DNA of 64,000 nucleotides, taken from Methylobacterium currus. GTDB taxonomy: Bacteria; Pseudomonadota; Alphaproteobacteria; Rhizobiales; Beijerinckiaceae. The position numbers and the translations under genes are program-made. Shown piece by piece: positions 37,735 through 47,191 of the stretch. Within the stretch, counting starts at the first letter, position 1. Each line of letters opens with the position of its first letter. Location: positions 6,305,001 through 6,369,000 of the forward strand of contig NZ_CP028843.1 of NCBI RefSeq assembly GCF_003058325.1, given 5' to 3'. The notes beneath the pieces are model-generated. The model searched no databases and was not told the DNA's origin. It saw nothing but the letters and a program-made list of their open reading frames with translations.

Positions 37735-38320
37735 TGTACCACCACATCGCGGGATCAAACAGGTGGTCGCGCCGCCGCTTCTGGATCAGCATGCTGGAAG
37801 CTCTCGCCAAGGCTGGGTGGTCCGGCGAAGCGGCCGCCCTCGACGCGACCTACATCAAAGCTCAGCGCGCCGCCCACGGCGGAAAAGGGGGGCCCGCCAA
37901 CAGGCGATCGGCCCTTCGCGGGCGGGCCCGACCACCAAGATCCACGTCCTCGCCGATGTGATCGGCCGCCCCAGCGTCATCCACCTCACCCCCGGCAACG
38001 CCAGCGACGTGAAGACCGCACCCGCCGTCCTGGCCAAGGCGCCTGGGCGCGTGCGCCGGCTCATCGCCGACAAGGGCTACGACGCCGACTGGCTGCGCAA
38101 GGACCTGCGCCAGCAGGGCAACAGCGTGATCATTCCCGGCACCCGCGCCCGCAAGCGCAAGATCCGCCTCGACAAGCGGCGGTATCGGGACCGCTGGCGG
38201 GTCGAGGCGGTGTTCTGCCGCCTCAAGGACTTCCGCCGCATCGCCACCCGCTACGACAATCTCGCACGAAACTTCGCTTCGGCCATCGCCCTGGCCGCCG
38301 CCATCGCGTTCTGGTGCTGA
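37735..38320 (+). pseudogene. IS5-family transposase fragment
   Basis: The N-terminal third is missing. The frame begins at YHHIAGSNRWSRRRFWISMLEALAKAG and GEAAALDATYIKAQRAAHG. It then shifts near 37915 to GPTTKIHVLADVIGRPSVIHLTPGNASDVKTAP and KGYDADWLRKDLRQQGNSVIIPGTRARKRKIRLDKRRYRDRWRVEAVFCRLKDFRRIATRYDNLARNF. These are the DDE landmarks of IS427-type IS5 elements. It starts directly beside the IS481 element, which probably removed the 5' part. Confidence 0.85.
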
Positions 38321-38732
38321 TCGAGTCTCGACCCTAGGGCCGACAGCTATGTCCGGCGAGTGATGCCGTCTTGGCTCCGAGTTCACCTCATGTCCGCCTC
38401 ATGTGGTCTGGAATGATCACCAGTCGCTGGACGATGATTGCCTAGCCTCGACTAAGGAGTTGGCTCGGCCTCTAGCGCGATGGGAGTACGCGCATGAATA
38501 TTATGTACGAATAATATTCTACCCAAGCACAATTTCAGCACATCTGACTTACAACAATAAAAACACAATTATTAACGACTATGTTGGCTGGGTACGCCTG
38601 GGTCAAAAAATCAATATGTGACATATTGCGGTTTATATGCTAGGATTACGACGAATTCAGATTTAAAGGCCGACGGCGGCATTGATGGACGTCGACTTCC
38701 AGTCACTCGCCCTCTGCCGCCGCGTCCGAGCC
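38321..38732. other. intergenic, AT-rich centre, no gene seen
   Basis: About 410 bases between the IS5 remnant and the sulfatase stop. Bases 38500-38660 are AT-rich (AACAATAAAAACACAATTAT) and lack a convincing frame. This could hold a terminator for the sulfatase operon, but none is clear. Confidence 0.4.
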
Positions 38733-40436
38733 TCACTTCGCCATCGCGGTCCTGGCGGCCTGGATCTTTGCCTTGACCGCCTCGAGGTTGAAGCTCGCGC
38801 CCTTCTGCATCGGCGGGAACTCGACGGCAGTCATGGCGAGCTTCTCAACCTCCTGCTGAACAAAGACGAATCGCCAGAACTCGTACAGGAACCAGCTCAT
38901 GTAGTTCTGAGCGCCGGCCTTGGTCCCCTCGTCCGGCCAGCCAGTCCGCTCGAAGGGGTCGAGCCTGAGGTTGGTGATGTAGGGTACGTCGGGCTTCGTC
39001 TTGTCGCCGAGCCACCCGCTGGGCTGATCAATGAAGCGGTATTTATAGTCGCCGATCCGGACAGCTCCCAGCTCGCTCTCACCGAAATACCATACTTCGT
39101 TGCGCTTCGACGGGCCCCTGCCGGTGATTAGGTCCATCTGGTTATAGCCGTCCAGATGCACCTTGTATGTTTGATCGCCGATCTGCTTGCCCTTCTTCAG
39201 CTCCTCGGAGATGTCCGGATTTCCCGCCGCTGCCACAAGCGTCGCGAACCAATCGAGACCGGAAATGACGCCGTTCTCGACTTTCCCGGCTGGTACCTTG
39301 CCCGGCCAGCGGATCATTGCCGGCGCGCGGAAGCCGCCTTCCATGACTGTGCCTTTGGACTGCGCAAACGGCGTCTGGCCGCCATCTGGCCAGGTGAAAA
39401 CTTCCGTCCCGTTGTCTGTCGTGAACACCACGATGGTATTATTGTCGATCCCCAGGTCCGTCAGCTTCTTCATCATCGCGCCGACGACATCGTCGAGCTG
39501 CGCCATGCCGGCTTCCTGAATGCTCCAGTCGTTCTGAGAGTTGCGCATGCCCTGATATTTCGGCGACAGGTGCGTGGTGACGTGCATGCGGGTCGGGTTG
39601 AGCCAGACGAAGAACGGCTTGGCCTCGGCCTTTGCCTTGTCGATAAACCCGACCGCGAGGTCGCGGATCTCCTCGTCCACAGTCTCCATCCGCTTCGGGT
39701 AGAGTGTGCCAGCATCCTCAATGCGCTGCTTGCCGACCCTGCCCCAGCGCGGGTCCTCGGTAGGGTCGTCGACGTTCGTCGCCCACGAATGAACCATATT
39801 GCGCGGGCCGACCCTGTTCAGCAGCTCTTGCGGATAGGCGGGATGAGCCGGGTCCTCCATCGCGTCGAGGTGGTAGAGATAACCGAAGAACTCGTCGAAG
39901 CCGTGCACCGTCGGCAGGAACTCGTTCTTGTCACCCAGATGGTTCTTGCCGAACTGGCCTGTGGCGTAGCCCATCCCCTTCAGCGCGGTGGCGATGGTCA
40001 CGGCCTCCGCAGGAATGCCGATGGGCGCTCCCGCCTGACCGACCGTGGTCATGCCAGTACGGATCGGCAGCTCACCGGTGATGAAGGCCGCGCGGCCCGC
40101 CGTGCAGCTCGCCTCGGCATAGTAGTCGGTGAACAGCATGCCCTCGGCGGCGATCCGGTCGAGATGGGGCGTGCGTCCGGCCATCATGCCGCGGTGATAG
40201 GCGCCGATGTTCCAGATGCCGATGTCGTCGCCCATGATGACGAGGATGTTTGGCTTCTGCCCGTCCGCCGATTGCTGCCGGGGCTGTGGCTGGGCCTGTA
40301 CGGAACTGGTCGAGGCGGGCGATACCAGCGCGGCGGCCGCGAAGGCCGACGTCCCGGCGAGAAGAATGTTGCGGCGGCTGAGAGCGTTGCCTTCTTCTCG
40401 GCCTCCCTGAGTCACCTCGTGCGTCTCGACGCTCAT
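38733..40436 (-). CDS. arylsulfatase with Tat signal and C-x-A-x-R motif
   Basis: The protein has 567 aa. The N-terminus has a twin-arginine signal (ALSRRNILLAGTSAFAAAALV), so the enzyme is exported. Calcium-binding D70-D71 lie in ILVIMGDDIGIWN. The modification motif is C111-T-A-G-R115 in SCTAGRAAFITGE; family members convert this Cys to formylglycine. Further active-site pieces are GQFGKNHLGD and FTTDNGTE. It cleaves a sulfate ester in the periplasm; the substrate is unknown. It is translationally coupled (ATGA) to the upstream FGE-like gene. GC is lower than in the chromosome around, consistent with transfer. Confidence 0.92.
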   Translation of the reverse strand: MSVETHEVTQGGREEGNALSRRNILLAGTSAFAAAALVSPASTSSVQAQPQPRQQSADGQKPNILVIMGDDIGIWNIGAYHRGMMAGRTPHLDRIAAEGMLFTDYYAEASCTAGRAAFITGELPIRTGMTTVGQAGAPIGIPAEAVTIATALKGMGYATGQFGKNHLGDKNEFLPTVHGFDEFFGYLYHLDAMEDPAHPAYPQELLNRVGPRNMVHSWATNVDDPTEDPRWGRVGKQRIEDAGTLYPKRMETVDEEIRDLAVGFIDKAKAEAKPFFVWLNPTRMHVTTHLSPKYQGMRNSQNDWSIQEAGMAQLDDVVGAMMKKLTDLGIDNNTIVVFTTDNGTEVFTWPDGGQTPFAQSKGTVMEGGFRAPAMIRWPGKVPAGKVENGVISGLDWFATLVAAAGNPDISEELKKGKQIGDQTYKVHLDGYNQMDLITGRGPSKRNEVWYFGESELGAVRIGDYKYRFIDQPSGWLGDKTKPDVPYITNLRLDPFERTGWPDEGTKAGAQNYMSWFLYEFWRFVFVQQEVEKLAMTAVEFPPMQKGASFNLEAVKAKIQAARTAMAK

Positions 40437-41416
40437 GGCTCAGTCCTCTCCCTGATGATGGTTCGGAAGCCGACATGGCTCATGGAGGTGTCGACCGGCT
40501 GGGGGTGGCGAGCGGCGGGCCGATAGCGCCGGCAGTAGTTCGGCGCGCAGAGATGCGAGCCGCCCTTCAGCACCTTGCGGGGGATCGGTGACTGCGGGGT
40601 GCGAGGATCGAGGCTATCCACCTCGCGCCCGCCGCGCGGGTTCTCGGGAATGCAGCATGCCTTCGGTGCGTTGGCCGCTTGCCGCGGCGCGAACCAGTCG
40701 GCTGTCAACTCCCAGACATTGCCGATCATATCGACGAGGCCGTAGCCATTCGGTGGGAAGGTGCCCACCGGCGTTGTCCGCCGGAACGAGCTGTCGGCAG
40801 TATTCAGGTACGGGAACTCGCCTTGCCAGGTGTTCGCCATCAAACGGCCGCCCGGCGCGAACGCGTCACCCCAGGCAAACTCCGCTCCGTCGAGTCCGCC
40901 GCGGGCAGCGAACTCCCACTCGGCCTCAGTCGGCAGCGCGCGCCCGGCCCAGTTGGCGTAGGCCTCCGCGTCCTGGAACGCGACGTGCACGACCGGATGA
41001 TCGTCGAGCCCTTTGAGCGAGCTGCCCGGCCCGTAGGGATGACGCCAGTTCGCTCCCTTCAGGAACGTCCACCACTGGCCATGGTGACGCAGATCGACCG
41101 GCCCTCGCAGGGGCACGAAAACTACCGACCCAGCGAAGAGCATATGCGGCAGCGCGCCGGGATAGGTCTTAGAATCCGGTGGGATCTCGGCGAGGGTACG
41201 GTAGCCGGTGGCTTGAACGAACCGCCTGAATTGCCTGTTCGTGACTGGGCTCTCGTCCATCCAGAAGCCGTCCACCGCCACCCGGTGAACCGGCGCTTCC
41301 TCGGGATAGTGCCGGTCCGACCCCATTCGGAAGGTCCCGCCGGGGATCCACCACATGCCGAGGCGATCAGCGGGCTTCGTTGCGTGAATGGCATCCTCGA
41401 CGAGCCCGGATGTCAT
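40433..41416 (-). CDS. formylglycine-generating enzyme (SUMF1/FGE family)
   Basis: The protein has 327 aa from the ATG at 41416; the frame stays open to 41617 with non-protein-like sequence. FGE-sulfatase domain: MWWIPGGTFRMGSDRHYPEEAPVH, DGFWMDESPVTNRQFRRFV, LPTEAEWEFAARGGLDG, and ANTWQGEFPYLNT. The copper-binding active-site cysteines are about C290 and C295 in GGSHLCAPNYCRRYRPAAR, as in human FGE. It should oxidise the Cys of the sulfatase motif to formylglycine before Tat export. It is first in the two-gene operon, and the pairing with its client sulfatase is strong functional evidence. Confidence 0.93.
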   Translation of the reverse strand: MTSGLVEDAIHATKPADRLGMWWIPGGTFRMGSDRHYPEEAPVHRVAVDGFWMDESPVTNRQFRRFVQATGYRTLAEIPPDSKTYPGALPHMLFAGSVVFVPLRGPVDLRHHGQWWTFLKGANWRHPYGPGSSLKGLDDHPVVHVAFQDAEAYANWAGRALPTEAEWEFAARGGLDGAEFAWGDAFAPGGRLMANTWQGEFPYLNTADSSFRRTTPVGTFPPNGYGLVDMIGNVWELTADWFAPRQAANAPKACCIPENPRGGREVDSLDPRTPQSPIPRKVLKGGSHLCAPNYCRRYRPAARHPQPVDTSMSHVGFRTIIRERTEP

Positions 41417-41905
41417 CGCTTGAACCCTTCTCGATCCTGAACTTCGGTCTGGCGCAATTCGCCTGTGCCGCACGTTCACCGGGTGAAGACGACAAATCCT
41501 GCATCGCCCGCCCACGGCGCCACGCGAGACGGAGCAGCCGGTTCGATAGACCCTGCGAGTGAGGACGATCCTGGCCCGTCCGCAGAGACTGACGTAGGCC
41601 AGCGCAAAGCCCGGCAATGAGGAGCCAAGCCAGCTTCAGGCCTGACTGGCGATGTCACCCGGCTATCCTATGGATCCGGCAGCGTCACTGTATCATTGTG
41701 GATAGAGCAGCCTTGATCGTATGGGACACACCAAACGAATGTTCTCCGCCGATACCCGAGCCGATGACCGAATTCATAGCCGGTTCATCGCGTAATATTA
41801 AAGAATGATAATGCGGATGGCATGTGCTCGCGCAAGCTTGGCCTTTGCGATTCGGTTCAGCCGGTGGAAGCCCGCTGCAACGTCAGAGATTTCGGAGGCG
41901 CGGCC
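41417..41905. promoter_or_regulatory. divergent promoter region, sulfatase operon 1 and SphA-like gene
   Basis: 490 bases between divergent genes. The AT-rich part near 41790-41810 (GCGTAATATTAAAGAATGAT) is the best promoter candidate for the rightward gene. A GGAGG lies just upstream of its ATG. No operator was recognised. Confidence 0.45.
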
Positions 41906-42919
41906 ATGTCCGGAGCTTGGCGGAAATTGGCTTTGGCGATCTCCTGCGCCACGGGCCTACTTGGCGCGCCGGGTACACGGGCGGCCGAGTATGCTCAGGG
42001 CATCTACGTTCTCGGCAACCGCGGTCCTCTCGCGGGCGTGACGCCACCTCCGGGCTTCTACTTCGAGAGCGAGACGTACTACTATTCGGGCAACCTCGGC
42101 GGCAACCGACTTTTCGAAGGCGGCGGGGTCGTTGCCGCAAACATTAAGAATGATACGAGCGCCGTATTCGCGACGCCGATCTGGGTCACGCCCGTGGAGA
42201 TCCTAGGCGGCAATCTCGGCTTCTCCATCACCATCCCATTCGGTACGCCCAACATCAGTGCCGGGGCGGTCCTCGCCTCGCCGCGCATCGACCGCATCAT
42301 CGCCGGGCGCGAGCGGGACGCCAACTTCAACGTCGGCGACATCTATCTTGCCTCGTTCGTGGGCTGGCACTCCGGCAACTTCCATTGGAGCGGCACGCTC
42401 CTCGGCGTCGTGCCGTCCGGCAGCTTCGAGAGCGGCCAGTTGTCCAATATCGCGCTCAATCGCCCGGCGATCGATCTCAGTGGCGCGCTCACCTACCTCG
42501 ATCCCGTTCTCGGCTACGAGCTCTCGGTCGTGCCGGGCATCACTTTCAACTGGATCAATCCGGCGACCCAGTACCTCACCGGCACCGAGTTCCACCTGGA
42601 ATGGTCGGCCTCGAAGTACCTGAGCAAGGAATTGTCGGTCGGTCTCGTCGGCTACTATTACAACCAGCTCACTGGCGACAGCGGTTCGGGAAATAGGATC
42701 GGACCGTTCAAAGGTCGAGTCACGTCGCTCGGTGCCCAGATTGGCTATACCTTCAAGCTGGGCGACATCCCGATCTCGACGAATGTGCGCTTCTTCCGCG
42801 AGTTCGATGTCAAGAACAGATCCACCGGAACAGCAACGTACCTAACGATCTCTGCGCCGCTCTGGGTCGCTCCGGCAAAGCTGGCGGCGGAACATAAGTC
42901 GCTCGTGACGAAGTTCTGA
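41906..42919 (+). CDS. SphA-like outer-membrane beta-barrel protein
   Basis: The protein has 337 aa from the ATG at 41906, preceded by GGAGG; 28 upstream codons are rejected. A signal peptide (MSGAWRKLALAISCATGLLGAPGTRAAE) is followed by alternating aromatic and polar strands (GFYFESETYYYSGNLGGNRLF, DIYLASFVGWHSGNFHWSGTL, VGLVGYYYNQLTGDSG). It ends ISTNVRFFREFDVKNRSTGTATYLTISAPLW. This is the Phenol_MetA_deg/SphA type of outer-membrane protein. Divergence from a sulfatase-FGE operon suggests it lets the sulfated substrate, or the product, cross the outer membrane (inference). Confidence 0.82.
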   Translation: MSGAWRKLALAISCATGLLGAPGTRAAEYAQGIYVLGNRGPLAGVTPPPGFYFESETYYYSGNLGGNRLFEGGGVVAANIKNDTSAVFATPIWVTPVEILGGNLGFSITIPFGTPNISAGAVLASPRIDRIIAGRERDANFNVGDIYLASFVGWHSGNFHWSGTLLGVVPSGSFESGQLSNIALNRPAIDLSGALTYLDPVLGYELSVVPGITFNWINPATQYLTGTEFHLEWSASKYLSKELSVGLVGYYYNQLTGDSGSGNRIGPFKGRVTSLGAQIGYTFKLGDIPISTNVRFFREFDVKNRSTGTATYLTISAPLWVAPAKLAAEHKSLVTKF

Positions 42920-43283
42920 CATCGGATACGGGATAGCTCGTGCCTCAGAACGCCGCCACGCGGGTTAGTCTCACGCCCGAGGCGGACCGAGCTACGTGGT
43001 GGCGGTACGGGTTTCAACGCTGGACATCGTCATCGGCCGGTAGGTAGGACCCGTAGGCTCGATGCAGATCGGCTTGTTCTCCAAGCACAGCCTGCTTGGC
43101 TCATCCCCGGACCGCGCCAGTACCCGACAGGTGAAAGACCAAAGCTGCGTGGACACCTGCAGCCTGCTCCGAACTTGCGCGTGAGAATCTACCCTTTACA
43201 ATCTGCCAGACCGGCACCGAATGGGCGTCAGTTGCTTCATTGCTGCTGACAGCTGGCCGCATGCGCGGCCCTGCGCGGGTCGC
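42920..43283. other. intergenic before IS630, no gene seen
   Basis: About 360 bases with no ribosome-binding site, terminator or protein-like frame that I can support. Confidence 0.4.
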
Positions 43284-43352
43284 TAGAGCGCTGTGCGATC
43301 GGCCTGCAACGGCCAAGTTGGTTAGGGCGTTGGCTGGGTGAAGGAGCCAGCG

Positions 43353-43736
43353 ATGACCTCACCCTTGTCCGTCGATCTGCGTGAGCGTGTGGTGTCCGCT
43401 GTCATAGCGGGTGCGTCCTGCCGCCAAGCTGGCGAGCGGTTCGGTGTCAGCGCCGCCAGCGTCAGTCGCTGGCATGCCCGTCATCTCCGGGACGGCCACG
43501 TCCGGCCCAAGCCGATGGGCGGCGACCAGCGCTCGCACGTCATCGAGGCTCACGCCTCGCGGATCCTGAGGCTGTGCGAGAAGCGCGGCAACATCGTGCT
43601 GTCGGAACTGCGCGACGCCTTGGCCGAGCAGGGCGTCACCTCCAGCACCAGCAGCCTGTCGCGCTTCCTGGCCCGCCATCGCATCACCCGTAAAAAGGGG
43701 CGCTCCACGCCGCCGAGCAGGACCGTCCGGACGTAG
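43353..43736 (+). CDS. IS630 element A, transposase orfA
   Basis: 127 aa starting MTSPLSVDLRERVVSAVIAGASCRQAGERFGVSAASVSRWHAR, the DNA-binding helix-turn-helix of IS630 transposases. It continues through a second winged-helix part (LSELRDALAEQGVTSSTSSLSRFLARH). It ends shortly after the slippery run TAAAAAGGGGC at about 43690, where a programmed shift can join it to orfB. Confidence 0.85.
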   Translation: MTSPLSVDLRERVVSAVIAGASCRQAGERFGVSAASVSRWHARHLRDGHVRPKPMGGDQRSHVIEAHASRILRLCEKRGNIVLSELRDALAEQGVTSSTSSLSRFLARHRITRKKGRSTPPSRTVRT

Positions 43737-43792
43737 CGGAGGCCCGCCAGGCGTGGTTCGAGGGCCAACTCGATCTCGATCCGGACCGTCTG

Positions 43793-44314
43793 GTGTTCAT
43801 CGACGAGACGGCGGCCTCAACCCGGATGGCGCGCCGCTATGGCTGGGCCCCGCGCGGCCAGCGCTGTCGCCTGCCGATGCCGTGCGGGCACTACAAGACC
43901 ACCACTATCACGGCGGCTCTGCGCACGAGCGGCCTGACGGCAACGGCGATCTTCGAGGGGGCCACCAACGGCCGGCGCTTCCTGGACTACGTCACCGACA
44001 CTCTGGTCCCGGCGCTCCGGCCAGGCGACACGGTGATCCTCGACAACCTCCAGGCCCACAAGGTGGCGGGCGTGCGCGAGGCCATCGCGGCGGCCGGCGC
44101 GCGGGTGGTGTACCTGCCGCCCTACAGCCCGGAGTTCAATCCGATCGAGCAGGCCTTCGCCAAGCTCAAGACGTTGCTGCGCACCGAGGCCGCGCGCACG
44201 GTAAAAGCGCTGCAGGACGCGATCCAGCAAGCCTTCGCCGCCTTCGCGCCGCAGGAGTGCCGCAACTACATCAATGCAGCCGGATACCAGAATGACTGCT
44301 ACGTTTCAGACTGA
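43793..44314 (+). CDS. IS630 element A, transposase orfB (DDE domain)
   Basis: 173 aa from the internal ATG. The catalytic acids are D in MFIDETAASTRM, D in VILDNLQAHK, and E in PEFNPIEQAFAKLK. Expression as an orfA-orfB fusion by frameshifting is usual for this group; the frame really extends upstream to about 43700. It appears intact. Confidence 0.85.
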   Translation: MFIDETAASTRMARRYGWAPRGQRCRLPMPCGHYKTTTITAALRTSGLTATAIFEGATNGRRFLDYVTDTLVPALRPGDTVILDNLQAHKVAGVREAIAAAGARVVYLPPYSPEFNPIEQAFAKLKTLLRTEAARTVKALQDAIQQAFAAFAPQECRNYINAAGYQNDCYVSD

Positions 44315-45026
44315 TCGGGCGACGCTCTAGTGCACTGACGCATTCGAAGGGTTCACATCAGGCGTGAGCCGTGCGAGTCTGCGGCATGGCTCAGACCGTC
44401 TGCGTGATCCTCACTGAGGACGAGAAGGCACGGCTGCGCGCGATCAGCCAGGATCGTGCTCGCCCGCTCAAGCACGTCCAGCGCGCCCGCATCGTCCTGC
44501 TCTCCGCCGAGCGCCTTCCCGTCCTCGAAGTTGCCCACCAGGCCGGCGTCAGCCGAACCGCCGTCTGGCGCTGGCAACAGCGCTTCGCGGAAGAGGGGGT
44601 CGACGGCCTGCTACGCGACAAGACCCGCCCGCCCGGCAAGCCGCCCCACTCCACCAGCACCGTCGCCGAGGTGCTGGCGCTGACCTGCTCCGAGCCGCCG
44701 GGTGAGGTCACCCATTGGACCGGTCGCGCGGTTGCTGCCGCGACCGGCATCTCGCTGCGCTCGGTCCAGCGCATCTGGCAGGAACACCGCCTGCAGCCGC
44801 ACCGCGTGCGCACCTTCAAGCGCTCCACTGACCCGGCCTTCGCCGAGAAGGTGGAAGACATCGTCGGCCTCTCCATGGACCCGCCTCGTCACGCGGTGGT
44901 GCTGTCCGTCGACGAGAAGAGCCAGATCCAGGCCCTCGAACGCACCCGGTGTCAACGGGCACCGAAGTCTCCGCAATTGTGGGCTTTCAAAATTCCCTGG
45001 CCGGCGGGTTCGGTGCGGATCGGTGA

Positions 45027-45893
45027 TCAGCCGGCCGTGTGATCGGAGGCAGCCTTTCCGGGTGGACGACCGCGACGCCTGGGTGCGGGCGGCGGAACGA
45101 TCAGGGCCTTGGAGCGGACGTGCTCGGGGACGAGGTCGGCGTGCTGGCGCAGGCGGTAGCTCGCCCCCTCGATCTGGATCACCACGGCATGGTGGAGGAG
45201 TCGGTCGAGCAGGGCTGTCGCCACGACCGGATCACCGAACACCTCGCCCCACTCGGCGAAGCCGCGGTTCGAAGTCAGGATCATCGCCCCGCGCTCGTAG
45301 CGCGCGTTGACGAGTTGGAAGAACAGGTTGCCGCCACCGGGGACGACGGGGAGGTAGCCGATCTCGTCCACGACCAGCAGCGAGGCCCGGCAGAGATAGC
45401 GGATGCGCTCGCGCAGGGAGCCGTCGCGCTCGGCCTTGGCCAGCGAGGTCACGAGGTCGGCCAGCGTCGAGAACACGACGCTGCGCCCGGCCTTGACCGC
45501 CTCGACGGCGAGCGCGATCGCCAGATGGCTCTTGCCGGTGCCGGGTGGTCCGAGCAGATGGACGACCTCGGCCCGGTCGATGAAGGTCAGTTCCGCCAGC
45601 GCCAGGACGCGCTCGCGGTCGAGCGAGGGCTGGAAGGCAAAGTCGAACCCGGACAGCGTCTTGATCGTGGTCAGGCGCGCGACCAGCAGGGCGGTCTTCA
45701 CGCGGCGGTTCTCGCGCAGCGTCAGTTCCTCGGTCAGGATCACGTCGAGGGCGGCCAAGCCGTCGATCTCGCCCTGCTCGATGCGCCGGACCGTCGCGTC
45801 GAGCACCTCCAGGGCGCGCGGCATGCGCAGGCCGACCAAGCTGCGCTTGATGCTGTCGAGGGTCGTGATGGCACAGGATGCGGTGCGGCTCAT
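45027..45893 (-). CDS. istB: IS21 transposition helper ATPase IstB
   Basis: 288 aa from the ATG at 45893. AAA+ motifs: Walker A GPPGTGKSHLAIAL, Walker B LLVVDEIGYLPV, and the sensor LTSNRGFAEWGEVFGDPVVATALLDRLLHHA. The C-terminus is basic and Pro-rich (APRRRGRPPGKAAS). It overlaps istA by four bases. IstB forms the target-selection complex with the IstA transposase. Confidence 0.94.
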   Translation of the reverse strand: MSRTASCAITTLDSIKRSLVGLRMPRALEVLDATVRRIEQGEIDGLAALDVILTEELTLRENRRVKTALLVARLTTIKTLSGFDFAFQPSLDRERVLALAELTFIDRAEVVHLLGPPGTGKSHLAIALAVEAVKAGRSVVFSTLADLVTSLAKAERDGSLRERIRYLCRASLLVVDEIGYLPVVPGGGNLFFQLVNARYERGAMILTSNRGFAEWGEVFGDPVVATALLDRLLHHAVVIQIEGASYRLRQHADLVPEHVRSKALIVPPPAPRRRGRPPGKAASDHTAG

Positions 45894-47191
45894 CGCTGGC
45901 CTCCGATCCCGCCGGCGAGCCGTTCGCCGACTGCCTGGTAGACAGCCAGCGAGCGCCGGGCGACGTGATCGCCATGGCGGCCGATCGGCAGACTGTCGGG
46001 ATGGCCGTGGCGCATGGCCCGAGCGGCCGTGCCTTGCCGATGGTCGGGGTCGATGCGGTACTGCCGTCGTCCCTCCAGGATCGGATGGCTCGCGACGAGC
46101 CGGCCACCATCGAGGATGCGGATCGTGTCGGGCAACTGATGCACCTCGACGACGCGCCGGGTCCGATCCGGTACGCTGTAATAGTTGCCACCGATCGAGA
46201 CGAGGCCATCGTGGCTGACGCGCCGCTCCAGCGTGAGCAGAGCGTCGAAGGGCAGAGCCGGCAAGGGCTGCAACTCGGGCCGCTCGGCGGCGAAGGCTTC
46301 CGAGACGATCCGCTGCGTGGTGCCGTGCAAGCGGACGTTGGCGACGGTATCGAGCCAGCTCCGAAGCTGGCGGTTGAGGTCGTCGAGGTCGCGGAAGGAA
46401 CGTGCGAGGAAGAAGTCCTGGCGGATGTAGGAGAACGGTCGCTCGACCTTCCCCTTGGTCTTGGCCCGGTACGGGCGGCAGGCGCGCGGCAGGAATCCGT
46501 AGTGCTGGGCGAGTGCCAGCAGGGATCGGTTGTAGACGATGTGGCCGTCCGCATCCTCGCCGGTGACCGCCGTCTTCATGCGATCGTAGAGGATCTCGAT
46601 CGGCACGCCGCCGATCGCGGTGAAGGCCTGCATGTGACAGCGCAGCAGCGTTTGCAGGTCCTGATGCAGGACGAAGCGCGCCTCGATGTGCCGGGAATGG
46701 CCGAGCACCAGCGAGAACAGCCAGACGATGCAGGTCGTGTCCGGCGCATCCGTGAAGGTGACGAGGAAGCGGGCGAAGTCGACCTGCGCCTGCTGGCCGG
46801 CCGGGGTCTCGAAGCGGACCTCGTAGGGCTTGGCCTCGGGCGGCCGGATCGCGGCGGCGAACCGCTTCACCGCGGTGTAGGCACCGGTGTAGCCGCGCTC
46901 GCGCAACTCGCGGGTCAGGCGCACGGCACTCAGGTCGGGGAAGGCGGTGATCCGCTCGCGCAGATAATCGAGATAGGGCGCGAGCTTGCTCGGGCGGCCG
47001 GGCTGACGCGGGCCGTAGGCCGGCGGCTCGAGGCCGCGCTCGATGTACTTGCGGATCGTCTTCGGATCGCGGCCGGTCCGGCGGGCGATGGCGGAGACGG
47101 ACAGGCCCTGTCGGTGCAGGTCCAAGATCATGACGAGTTCTCCCAGCAGAACCATCCTCGTCGCTCCCAGCCGATCGGTATCGGCAGGCAT
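45890..47191 (-). CDS. istA: IS21 transposase IstA
   Basis: 433 aa from the ATG at 47191; the frame stays open to 47281. The N-terminal HTH is LHRQGLSVSAIARRTGRDPKTIRKYIERGL. The DDE integrase core has QQAQVDFARFLVTF (first Asp), EILYDRMKTAV (second Asp), and RPYRAKTKGKVERPFSYIRQDFF (Glu). The C-terminal IstA beta-barrel reads SIGGNYYSVPDRTR. It appears complete. Confidence 0.93.
   Translation of the reverse strand: MPADTDRLGATRMVLLGELVMILDLHRQGLSVSAIARRTGRDPKTIRKYIERGLEPPAYGPRQPGRPSKLAPYLDYLRERITAFPDLSAVRLTRELRERGYTGAYTAVKRFAAAIRPPEAKPYEVRFETPAGQQAQVDFARFLVTFTDAPDTTCIVWLFSLVLGHSRHIEARFVLHQDLQTLLRCHMQAFTAIGGVPIEILYDRMKTAVTGEDADGHIVYNRSLLALAQHYGFLPRACRPYRAKTKGKVERPFSYIRQDFFLARSFRDLDDLNRQLRSWLDTVANVRLHGTTQRIVSEAFAAERPELQPLPALPFDALLTLERRVSHDGLVSIGGNYYSVPDRTRRVVEVHQLPDTIRILDGGRLVASHPILEGRRQYRIDPDHRQGTAARAMRHGHPDSLPIGRHGDHVARRSLAVYQAVGERLAGGIGGQR

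Larger units (their letters stand above)
43286..44327 (+). mobile_element. IS630-family element A, complete copy
   Basis: 1042 bases bounded by TA on both sides (target duplication of this family). The ends are imperfect inverted repeats: GAGCGCTGTGCGATCGGCCTG at the left against the complement of CAGACTGATCGGGCGACGCTC at the right. It holds orfA and orfB in different frames. A second, truncated copy lies inverted at 51779-52749, nearly identical with several amino-acid differences. Confidence 0.88.
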
